A stretch of 45,403 nucleotides of DNA from Myxosarcina sp. GA_180221_E-2-1-MAG-40_15 (GTDB lineage: Bacteria > Cyanobacteriota > Cyanobacteriia > Cyanobacteriales > Xenococcaceae). The translations under genes were made by a program, and so were the position numbers. The notes beneath the pieces are model-generated. The model was not told the origin of the DNA. It saw only the letters and a list, made by a program, of their open reading frames with translations, and did no database searches. Shown one piece after another: positions 15,489-22,987 of the stretch (position 1 is the first letter of the stretch; each line of letters starts with the position of its first letter). The stretch is from the NCBI GenBank assembly GCA_020692205.1, contig JAIMKV010000039.1, positions 1 through 45,403 on the forward strand, written 5' to 3'.

Positions 15489-16699
15489 AATGTCCAAAGC
15501 TGACTAGCATTCGCCGTTTCTGCCAAAACGCATTTTCCGACATCAGTAATAGCTAGATCGAAAGCAGGCTGACGCAGATATAAACTCAAATCTCTAATTA
15601 GACGTTCCATTGGTTCAGGTGGTAGTAAACCTAAAGTCCCAATCGAGCGTTGACTTAACTGAATTGTATCCAAACATATTTGTTCGATCGCCGTGCGCAC
15701 CATGTTGGCATAAGCGACTAATTTTGGGGCTTGTTCTGGGTTATCTTCGGGATAACCACCAAACACGGGGGCATAATCATCGACTACTTGCGCAGCACCC
15801 TTTAACCAAAGACTGCCACTTTCAATTGCGATCGCCATTTTGCCCAAACGTTCTTGCTGATGGGGATGTTCACAACGATTTTGCCTCTGGAGATATTGAC
15901 GAGTCGCATTAAATAAGGCTTCAGCACCGCCAAGCTGTACCGCAGCAAAGCGAATTACACCACCGCTCAACCAAGGCTGACGAAAATAGTCTCCAGGTTG
16001 AGCAATCAAAGACTGCTGTTCGATTTCTACCCCTGTAAAGTCTACTTTGTAGCTAACTGTAGCCCGCATTCCCGACGGTTGCCACCAGTCAGAGTCCACT
16101 ACTGTTTTAACTTCATCCATCGGCACAATACACATTTGCCAACTGCCATCGGGTAACTTACCGTTAACAAAAGGACGCTCTACATAACCACAGCCAGTGC
16201 AAAAGGTTTTACTACCTTCTAGTCGATATTTGCCATTTTTTTGAGGAATAATATTTACTCCATCTGCTGCTTCGGCATTCCAGACTCCAAATATTTTATG
16301 CTGTCTAGCATCGGCAGCATAGGTTTCTATTTGCTCTGGTGTACCAAAGGTTTGAACCAGTTGTAAAGCATTAACGTGACCTTCATAAATCCGTCCGACA
16401 ACTAGATTGCCGCGTCCAATTTCTTGGAGAAGGATTAACAACTCTTGAGTATGACCTGTTTCAAAGCCTAACCCCAGTCCACCTAAACGAGGGCTTAAAG
16501 GTGCAGTCAATAGACCTGCTGCTGCGATCTGCTGAAATTCTTCGGTAGGAAAAATCCCTTGTTTATCTAGCGAATCTGCATTAGCTGCGGCAAAATCAGC
16601 AATTTTAGGTGTTGCTTTGACGATGCCTTCGGCTAGCTTCGTAATTGCATCTAGTGATATCTGAGTTGAGGCTAGGTTAGGAAAAAGTTGACTAGTAAT
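15485..16699 (-). CDS. Acyl-CoA dehydrogenase-like flavoprotein, probable ATT start
   Basis: A 404-codon gene of the acyl-CoA dehydrogenase superfamily. The N-terminal helical domain runs to about 125, the flavin-binding beta domain follows (FGVWNAEAADG near 140, ATVSYKVDF near 225), then the C-terminal helices (QRSIGTLGLLPPEPMERLIRDLSLYLRQP). Coding similarity extends upstream of the first normal start (TTG 16510) for 63 more codons with no stop, giving a full-length domain. An excellent GGAGAAGG lies just before an ATT at 16699-16697, with no ATG, GTG or TTG in frame there. The C-terminal EGTxE-type catalytic Glu region of true dehydrogenases is absent (RQPAFD instead), so oxidase or monooxygenase chemistry is possible. 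It begins the unit with PIG-L and NodS-like genes. Confidence 0.8.
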   Translation of the reverse strand: MTSQLFPNLASTQISLDAITKLAEGIVKATPKIADFAAANADSLDKQGIFPTEEFQQIAAAGLLTAPLSPRLGGLGLGFETGHTQELLILLQEIGRGNLVVGRIYEGHVNALQLVQTFGTPEQIETYAADARQHKIFGVWNAEAADGVNIIPQKNGKYRLEGSKTFCTGCGYVERPFVNGKLPDGSWQMCIVPMDEVKTVVDSDWWQPSGMRATVSYKVDFTGVEIEQQSLIAQPGDYFRQPWLSGGVIRFAAVQLGGAEALFNATRQYLQRQNRCEHPHQQERLGKMAIAIESGSLWLKGAAQVVDDYAPVFGGYPEDNPEQAPKLVAYANMVRTAIEQICLDTIQLSQRSIGTLGLLPPEPMERLIRDLSLYLRQPAFDLAITDVGKCVLAETANASQLWTL

Positions 16700-16712
16700 A
16701 TTCCTTCTCCTT
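16697..16712 (-). promoter_or_regulatory. Ribosome-binding site with ATT as probable start codon
   Basis: On the minus strand AAGGAGAAGG is followed a few bases later by ATT, which is in frame with the flavoprotein. No conventional start exists in frame between an upstream TAG and TTG 16510. ATT is a known rare initiator (as in infC). A mutation of ATG to ATT, or a sequencing error, is the alternative. Confidence 0.5.
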
Positions 16713-16821
16713 AATTTGATGATTGAACCTAATGAAAATTGTCGCTATAAAGGTTGCGTTAGTGCTTCTATCTAAAGAGTTAAAAATCAAGAAAGGCGAT
16801 CGCATCAGCTATCAAATTTGA

Positions 16822-17016
16822 TTAAATAAAGTGACGATAAAAAGAGGCAGAAGACATATTGGCGTGTTCGGCAAGATTTTCAATCTGCATTGGTTTGGTA
16901 AAATCAGCCTTAATTAATTTGATTGCCTCAGCAATGCGTTGCATATTACTGCCAGATGTCGCAATTTGGCGATCAGATGCGGATCCGCTCGTGCTGTTTT
17001 GTATGCCGTCTCTCAG
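16822..17016 (-). pseudogene. Remnant of an AraC-family transcriptional regulator
   Basis: The minus-strand reading ASDRQIATSGSNMQRIAEAI, then FTKPMQIENLAEHANMSS and ASFYRHF, matches the linker and first helix-turn-helix of AraC-type regulators with an AraC_N domain. It ends at a TAA (16822-16824) in the middle of the first HTH, and an in-frame TGA (17017-17019) cuts it off upstream. Only about 65 codons of a roughly 300-codon gene remain, with no start and no second HTH. It lies upstream of the flavoprotein gene, so it may once have regulated a neighbour. Confidence 0.75.
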
Positions 17017-17117
17017 TCAGATGATGTCGATGTCAACGAAGTTATCGTCCGCCCAACGGCGAGTGCATTTTAATCATAGTCTGAGCTTAGTTTGCTCAAA
17101 AGTGCATAATGCTTTTA

Positions 17118-17384
17118 CTAAGCATTAATTTGGTCTGTTGAAGTTGCTGGTTTATCGACAAGAAAGCCATAGTAACCTGCGATCGCAGCTGTTAAACCAT
17201 TAAACCAAACGTTATTACCAAAAATTGGCATCAAGCCAAAGGTAGTCTGAGCGAAGGGTAATATACCCATAACGGCAATCAAAGCATAGCTAATCGCAAA
17301 ACCACGATTGTAAAGCTTCGCTTCGTATATTTTGACTGCCTGTAATCGTCCTTGGGATTCTGCCTGAACGTTAGAAAAGAAATA
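17118..17384 (-). pseudogene. C-terminal fragment of a DUF4383 membrane protein
   Basis: An open minus-strand frame of 88 codons with no start codon at its head: a TAA (17385-17387) lies immediately upstream. The reading AKLYNRGFAISYALIAVMGILP, then TTFGLMPIFGNNVWFNGLTAAIA, matches the last two membrane segments of cyanobacterial DUF4383 proteins, which normally have four. The N-terminal half is missing. It directly follows the PI-synthase-like gene on the same strand and precedes the AraC remnant, so this stretch is a small graveyard. The 100 bases between the two remnants show no further recognisable gene. Confidence 0.7.
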
Positions 17385-17446
17385 TTAATGATTTTGTAAA
17401 CTTTGTCTTGCTATTTAGTTTTGGTCTGAAAATACTTTGGCAAAGA

Positions 17447-18121
17447 TTATTCCTCAATCGCTGTTTGACACTTTTGACTCTCAATTAAATCTAGGTTAGC
17501 TATGGCTTGAGCCGAAGCTTGTAGCTGTAAAATGTTGGTTGCTTGTTTTAATAAATAAATAGGTAAGCAAAATATCAGCAATAATTGACCGAGATTTAAA
17601 TTCCAACCAGTTAAGTTAAAGTTCAGCCCAACAAAGTAAAAATTAAGATAGAGCAGCAGATAAAAAAGCTCATTACCTAAAATCAATAAATCCATAAATG
17701 GTTTACTGCCGTAATACAGTTTGATCAGTCTATTAGTTGACCACTCGGCAGAATCTTTATGACTAGCTTCCCCTAGTAGCCCTGTAGCGTAAATTAGATA
17801 ATAATGGCTGCTAAGATCAAGAGCGATCGCGCCAATAAAAGCTAATAAATAATTCGGGTATAGCTGCGCTAAAATTAAACATAAGCCCGCAGTAGCCGAG
17901 CGATCTGCCACCATATCTAAGGCTGCACCAAAATTACTGCTTTGGTTATAGGCACGGGCAGCACGACCATCAAATTCATCCAAAATAAAGGCGATCGCAT
18001 ATAGCCCAAGGCACAGTTGCCAGTTTCCTAGACTATGACTAATAAAGCTGGCAAAATAAAATCCGAATCTTAAATAACCAATAATATTTGGTACGTACAA
18101 AAATACCTGGTTGATCGACAT
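17447..18121 (-). CDS. CDP-alcohol phosphatidyltransferase resembling eukaryotic phosphatidylinositol synthase
   Basis: A 224-residue integral membrane enzyme. The full CDP-alcohol phosphotransferase motif is present: D48-xx-D51-G52-xx-A55-R56-x8-G65-xxx-D69-xxx-D73. Beyond the motif it follows, as remembered, eukaryotic PI synthase (CDIPT/Pis1): FLYVPNIIGYLR at the start, DGRAARAYNQ after the first Asp, a SHK near 139, GNELFYLLLYL near 168, and a C-terminal AxAxANLD. These match eukaryotic signatures rather than PgsA or PssA. The expected reaction is CDP-diacylglycerol plus myo-inositol to phosphatidylinositol plus CMP, unproven here. Six membrane helices are plausible. The start lies 9 bases after the S9 peptidase stop, so the genes are co-transcribed. 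Confidence 0.85.
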   Translation of the reverse strand: MSINQVFLYVPNIIGYLRFGFYFASFISHSLGNWQLCLGLYAIAFILDEFDGRAARAYNQSSNFGAALDMVADRSATAGLCLILAQLYPNYLLAFIGAIALDLSSHYYLIYATGLLGEASHKDSAEWSTNRLIKLYYGSKPFMDLLILGNELFYLLLYLNFYFVGLNFNLTGWNLNLGQLLLIFCLPIYLLKQATNILQLQASAQAIANLDLIESQKCQTAIEE

Positions 18122-18130
18122 ATTTCCAAT

Positions 18131-20059
18131 TTAAGCCAAATTAATAATTTCTATTGGTTCAATGGGATCTGCTGGCTCAAACCCAAAGATACGAGCATAA
18201 AAATAAAATTCACTATCAAGAGCCTTTTTGATATTGTCCGCAATTCTAAAGCCATGCGCTTCTTGCTCAAAAGAGATATAAGCCACGGGCAAACCTTTGT
18301 TTTTAATCGCTTGAAACATCATCTCTGCCTGATTGGGTGGAACTACCTTGTCCTTTAGACCTTGAAAGAAAATTACGGGACAGTTTAACTGTTGCGTAAA
18401 GTGAATTGGCGATCGCTGTTGATAAATAGCTTGATCTTCAGGATATTTGCCAACTAAGCCATCCAAGTAGCGAGATTCAAATTTGTGAGTATCTTTGGCT
18501 AAAATCTCTAAATCGCTTATGCCATAATAGCTTGCCCCTGCTTTAAAGGTATCGCGAAAAGTCAAGGCTGCCAGGGTAGTATAACCTCCCGCACTGCTGC
18601 CTGTAATTACTAAGCGATCGCCATCTACCCGCCCTTGATCAACTAGATATTGAGCCGCATTGACGCAATCATCCACATCCACAACACCCCACTGACCATT
18701 TAATCTCTGACGATACTTACGTCCATAACCAATACTGCCGCCATAATTAACGTCTAAATAGCCAAAACCCCTACTAGTCCAATACTGAATCCGCAGGTTT
18801 AAATCCACTGAGGCTGCTGCTGTCGGGCCACCATGACTTTTAACTATTAAAGGGGGCAGTTCTCCTGGCGGGGCAATATAGTCTTGATTTTGCGGGGGAT
18901 AATACCAAGCATAGGCAGTTAAATCATCTGTTGTGGGAAAGGCGATCGCTTCTGGCAGGCTAAGATAGCCAGGTTCAAGCTTCAGATCTTGGGTTCGCTT
19001 TAGTACTTGCTGGGTTTCCGTCTCCAAATTCAGCTTAACTACTGCTGCGGCTTCTGTAGGTGAACCGCCGATGAAGACGACAAAACCATTGCTACTACCT
19101 TGAAGATCGGAGATATTAGTAAATCTGGTTTTAATTTCTTTAAACTGCTTAGTTTTAAGGTCAATCATGCCTAAATGCCAGCAACCGTCGGCTGAATAAG
19201 CACACACTAGTCGATTGCCGACTAAAGTATAAGTAGATAGCCCAAATACCCAATGAGGATAGGCAAATTCTGCCGCTTTTTCGTGTAAAATTTCGTCCTT
19301 GCCATCTAAATTGCGTCGATAAATATTCCACCAGTTAGTGCGATCGCTAGAAAAATACAGTGTACCGTCGCTACCCCACTTTGGTTCGCAAATAGACTCA
19401 GCTTCTCCCCCAGCAATCAGCTTAGATTCAGAGATCAAGCCGTTTTCGTTGAGTTTTCCTAACCATAAATAAGTACTGTCCCAGGGCATATCAGGATGAT
19501 TCCAACTCAGCCAGGCTAGCTGTTGACCATCAGGACTTAGGCGAGGAGAAGAATAAAAATCACTGCCTGCGATTAAATTTTGAATTCTGCCAGTATCAAG
19601 ATCAATACTGACAATACTATTGTTGGCTTCAGCTTCAGCCTGGTGGTCTTCACAAACACAAACTAGGCGATTTCTGGCTTGGTCGACTATTATGTCCCCG
19701 TAGCGTTGATTTAATTCGTTAGTTAGGGGATTAGGCTGTTTGCCGATAATCTGTTGATAGATTTTACCGTCTTGGTAATTAGAAAAATAAATTGTCTTTT
19801 GTTCGACGACAAAAGCCCCCCCACCATATTCATGTATTTTGCTACGAACGCTCAACGAAGCAGAAGTGATATCTTGCTCACGTTGATTGAGATAGCCGAC
19901 AATGACATTTCTACCTTGTTCTTGGGGGCGGTTTTCCACCCAGTAAATCTCTTCGCGATCAACCGCGATACTACCGATCCCAATAGTTTTGGCAACGATT
20001 AAGTTTGAGGTTATGGGAGATTTCCAAGAACCAAAGGCAGCAACTTGAGGTGTTTTCAT
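18131..20059 (-). CDS. S9 family peptidase (prolyl oligopeptidase / acylaminoacyl-peptidase type)
   Basis: A 642-residue cytoplasmic serine peptidase. An N-terminal beta-propeller-like region (about 30-360) with repeated WSPDG/SSDR-type turns shields the active site. The alpha/beta hydrolase domain (about 380-630) carries the triad Ser489 in GSSAGG, Asp570 in GLKDKVVPP and His602 in EAHGF. A conserved SHGGPT forms the oxyanion region near 408. I chose the ATG at 20059 (with TTGGA before it) over a TTG nine bases upstream, which has no room for a ribosome-binding site. It releases short peptides or acylated amino acids. The lipid-synthesis gene follows after 9 bases; a functional link is not obvious. 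Confidence 0.92.
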   Translation of the reverse strand: MKTPQVAAFGSWKSPITSNLIVAKTIGIGSIAVDREEIYWVENRPQEQGRNVIVGYLNQREQDITSASLSVRSKIHEYGGGAFVVEQKTIYFSNYQDGKIYQQIIGKQPNPLTNELNQRYGDIIVDQARNRLVCVCEDHQAEAEANNSIVSIDLDTGRIQNLIAGSDFYSSPRLSPDGQQLAWLSWNHPDMPWDSTYLWLGKLNENGLISESKLIAGGEAESICEPKWGSDGTLYFSSDRTNWWNIYRRNLDGKDEILHEKAAEFAYPHWVFGLSTYTLVGNRLVCAYSADGCWHLGMIDLKTKQFKEIKTRFTNISDLQGSSNGFVVFIGGSPTEAAAVVKLNLETETQQVLKRTQDLKLEPGYLSLPEAIAFPTTDDLTAYAWYYPPQNQDYIAPPGELPPLIVKSHGGPTAAASVDLNLRIQYWTSRGFGYLDVNYGGSIGYGRKYRQRLNGQWGVVDVDDCVNAAQYLVDQGRVDGDRLVITGSSAGGYTTLAALTFRDTFKAGASYYGISDLEILAKDTHKFESRYLDGLVGKYPEDQAIYQQRSPIHFTQQLNCPVIFFQGLKDKVVPPNQAEMMFQAIKNKGLPVAYISFEQEAHGFRIADNIKKALDSEFYFYARIFGFEPADPIEPIEIINLA

Positions 20060-20923
20060 AAATTCCAATTCCCTTTAATCAGAGTTCTTGTCGCCTACGC
20101 TTAATTATTTTTACAGCTTTGTGAACCTAATTCATATAGTAATATTTTCAGTAGAGGAGTCTAATTCAACTTATAAATGAGTTGTCTTTAAACGACGGGC
20201 GATCGCTTTTCGATTCAAACCAGTTGAATCTCAAGTATTTTTGTTGACCAAACCAGTTAGCCTCAATTGACTAAGATTAATTAGAACTACCAACATTTTA
20301 GGCTCAAGTTTGTACCTAGATAAACCAAAAATTAATCGTATTTACGCTTGCAGTTTGTCAGGGTCAAAGTAGCGGTTGTTGGACGAATCACCGCCCTCAA
20401 GGGATCGGTGACTCTAGCTATTAGCTTTTAGCTAAAAAAGTTATCCTAGAAGGGCAAGGTGCATACTCCCAAAATTATTGGTAACGTTCCAATGATTTAA
20501 TCCTTTCTTTAAATTAATTGAAATACTTGCTCAGCTTTATTTTGTCATCAGTGTTGCATTTTGAATCGTGCCTTATCTGTATGATCTTTAATAGCCAACC
20601 TTGATCCTAAACTGAGCAAAATTGAGAATCAACTCGCATCTTTAATAAAAATTTACATAAGTTAATAAAAATAGTGTATTGTAAAGGCTAGAGAACAAAA
20701 TCAAAGAATTTAGTTTAATTCCATGAAAATGCTAAAGAAGGAGCTGTTATTGACCATTGGAGCTAAGATGTAAGAAGAGGGTTAAGTTACACCATAGCGT
20801 AACATTTTGAACTTGAGTTAATTTACCTTAACATAAGTAAACACAAAGCCTCATAAAACTCTAGGTTTTGACGACAACAGAATTTTCTTCTTACACAATC
20901 AACATCTCATAGCTAACCGCGTC
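20060..20923. other. Long intergenic region between the S9 peptidase and sigma factor genes
   Basis: About 860 bases with no credible gene. A good hairpin at 20388-20411 (TCACCG with CGGTGA, plus CCCT with AGGG inside) is followed by a degenerate heptamer tract (about 20413-20437). The right third is AT-rich and likely carries a long leader for the sigma factor gene; I cannot assign promoter boxes. Confidence 0.5.
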
Positions 20924-21880
20924 ATGAAAACAGCACAAAAATCTAACGACTTAGTTAGAAGCTATCTTAAAGAAATAGGTCGCGTCCCTTTATTAACTCA
21001 TGAGGAAGAAATTCTATATTCCAAAAGAGTTCAAAAAGCGATCGCTTTAACTAAGGTCAAAGAATCTCTAATAGAAGAGCTAGGTATAGAACCAACTGTT
21101 GAAGAATGGGCTAAAGCTGCCAAAACGACCCCAAATGAGCTACTCGTTGCCATGGAAGCAGGAGACTCAGCTAAACGCAAAATGGTCGAGGCAAATTTGC
21201 GTTTAGTCGTTTCCGTGGCCAAAAAGTACCTCAAGCGTAACCTTGATCTATTGGATTTGATCCAAGAGGGGACAATTGGGATGCAAAGAGGAGTAGAAAA
21301 ATTTGACCCCACTAAAGGATATCGTTTTAGTACCTATGCTTACTGGTGGATTCGTCAGGCAATCACCAGAGCGATCGCCGAAAAAGGTCGTACCATTCGC
21401 CTGCCAATTCACATTACCGAAAAGCTCAACAAAATCAAGAAAGCTCAAAGACAGCTTGCGCAACAAAAAGGTAGAACTGCTACTATTGGCGAGCTAGCGC
21501 GCGAGTTGGAGCTTACGCCCAAACAGGTGCGAGACTATCTCGAAAAATCTCGTCAGCCAATTTCTTTAGATGTTAGGGTTGGCGACAATAATGATACCGA
21601 ACTTGGGGATATGCTCGAAGATTCTGGGCAATCTCCTGAAGATTATGCCACGACTTCCTCGCTTAAAAGAGACTTAGAAAAGCTGATGGCAGATCTAACG
21701 CCTCAACAAAGAGAAGTAATTGGTCTAAGATTTGGTTTAGCTGATGGTAAGCCAATGACCTTGGCAAAAATAGGGGAATGCCTTAGTATCAGTCGTGAGC
21801 GAGTTAGGCAAATTGAACGAGAAGCTTTGTCTAAATTGCGTAAGCGGAAAATGGCAATTCGCGAGTATCTTGCTAGTTAG
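20924..21880 (+). CDS. Group 2 (non-essential primary-like) RNA polymerase sigma factor
   Basis: A 318-residue sigma-70. Region 1.2 ([22 protein letters not shown], about 8-29), region 2 with the core-binding DLIQEG (111-116) and the -10-recognising [13 protein letters not shown] (about 135-147), region 3 (about 160-235), and region 4 with a complete helix-turn-helix ([13 protein letters not shown], 290-302) are all present. It lacks the long N-terminus of SigA, which fits the SigB/C/D/E group of cyanobacteria, used in light, redox, heat or nutrient stress. Which member is not decided. The long upstream gap suggests complex regulation. Confidence 0.92.
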   Translation: MKTAQKSNDLVRSYLKEIGRVPLLTHEEEILYSKRVQKAIALTKVKESLIEELGIEPTVEEWAKAAKTTPNELLVAMEAGDSAKRKMVEANLRLVVSVAKKYLKRNLDLLDLIQEGTIGMQRGVEKFDPTKGYRFSTYAYWWIRQAITRAIAEKGRTIRLPIHITEKLNKIKKAQRQLAQQKGRTATIGELARELELTPKQVRDYLEKSRQPISLDVRVGDNNDTELGDMLEDSGQSPEDYATTSSLKRDLEKLMADLTPQQREVIGLRFGLADGKPMTLAKIGECLSISRERVRQIEREALSKLRKRKMAIREYLAS

Positions 21881-22114
21881 AATGAATGGTACTCTGCCCT
21901 AAACATGAGCTGGATGGATCAATAGAGCTAGTAAAAAGCGAACTAGGGGTAAATAGATCGGGAAACTCTAGGGTGCTAGTTCGGTTCTACGTAACGGTTA
22001 ATCAATCTCCAAATGGTTTAATTAACTAAGTAGTAATCTGTGACCGCTGACCGTTGATCGACCACAGTTCACAGCTCAATTAATTTCAGAATTCCAGTCA
22101 GGAGGGTAAATCAA

Positions 22115-22438
22115 GTGAAAAGCGAGAATATTTCCCATAACGCTTTTAAGCATAGCGAAGATAGTGATTCATTATGGCGTTATGTCCAATCTCTTAGTCC
22201 AGATACTATTGCTCAACTTTCCAAGCCAGAATCTCAAGAGGTTTTTCAAATTATTGAACACAACATTACTGGACTATTAGGGAATTTGCCTAGAGAAAAT
22301 TTTGATGTAGCGATCGAAACCAATCGCGAAAGCTTAGGGCGTTTGTTGGCATCGGCTATGATGAGTGGTTACTTTCTCCGCAATGCAGAACAGAGAATGA
22401 GCTTTGAACAATCTTTGTTAGGAATTGCCGAAAAATAA
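22115..22438 (+). CDS. DUF760 family protein
   Basis: A 107-residue protein matching DUF760, shared by cyanobacteria and chloroplasts. The diagnostic parts are the helix GLLGNLPRENFDV and the C-terminal LGRLLASAMMSGYFLRNAEQR. The function is unknown; plant members have been linked to plastid protein turnover. The start is GTG, supported by a strong AGGAGGG seven to ten bases upstream. It stands alone, with a hairpin 36 bases past its stop. Confidence 0.88.
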   Translation: MKSENISHNAFKHSEDSDSLWRYVQSLSPDTIAQLSKPESQEVFQIIEHNITGLLGNLPRENFDVAIETNRESLGRLLASAMMSGYFLRNAEQRMSFEQSLLGIAEK

Positions 22439-22473
22439 TTAAGCATCTTAGCTGCAAATTAAATTATTGATCT

Positions 22474-22509
22474 AAGCAACCTTCATCCAGCATAATATGG
22501 AGGTTGCTT
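22474..22509 (+). terminator. Terminator-like hairpin after the DUF760 gene
   Basis: AAGCAACCT (22474-22482) pairs with AGGTTGCTT (22501-22509), 9 bp around an 18-base loop. The T-run on the plus strand is short (three T's inside and after the stem), so termination may be partial. Confidence 0.65.
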
Positions 22510-22564
22510 TGCCGTAGCTATCAAGATAAATTATTCTCCAAAATAATCGAACCTAAAAATTTTG

Positions 22565-22987
22565 ATGCCATTAACATCATCTTCTATCGTGCATAAGAAA
22601 ATTGGAATAGCTGTGATTAACAATCAGCAAGGAAAAATTCTGATTGATCGTCGGAAATCTGAGGGAGAAATGGGAGGGCTTTGGGAGTTTCCTGGTGGCA
22701 AAATTGAAGCAGGAGAAACCATAGAAGAATGTATTAAGCGAGAGATCAAAGAAGAGCTAGATATAGAAATATCTGTAGGCGATCGCTTGACAACTATTAC
22801 TCATTCTTATAAAACATTTAACGTGACCATGTATGTTCACGATTGCCAGTATGTGAGTGGAGAACCACAGCCACTTGCATCTGAAGAAATTCACTGGGTA
22901 GAACCGATCCAAATGGAGCGATATCAATTTCCTCAAGCTAATACACAAATCGTCAATCTCCTCCAACAAAGGGGCATAAGCCAATGA
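22565..22987 (+). CDS. mutT: Nudix hydrolase, MutT-type 8-oxo-dGTP diphosphatase
   Basis: A 140-residue enzyme carrying a complete Nudix box: GGKIEAGETIEECIKREI then KEELDIEI (about residues 38-63), with the metal-binding REIKEE core. Opening GIAVINNQQGKILIDRR and RRKSEGEMGGLWEFPGG are typical of MutT, which removes oxidised dGTP. The ATG at 22565 directly follows a TTG that could also be used. Its stop overlaps the start of the PATAN-REC gene (ATGA), so the two are translationally coupled, which is an odd pairing of functions. Confidence 0.9.
   Translation: MPLTSSSIVHKKIGIAVINNQQGKILIDRRKSEGEMGGLWEFPGGKIEAGETIEECIKREIKEELDIEISVGDRLTTITHSYKTFNVTMYVHDCQYVSGEPQPLASEEIHWVEPIQMERYQFPQANTQIVNLLQQRGISQ

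Noticed and set aside
16859-17128. A plus-strand frame of 89 codons
   Set aside because: It is antisense to the AraC and DUF4383 remnants, which have clear protein similarity on the minus strand; the plus frame has none.
21960-22100. tRNA-like sequence with a GTTCGGTTC stretch
   Set aside because: No acceptor stem, anticodon arm or proper T-loop could be folded around it.
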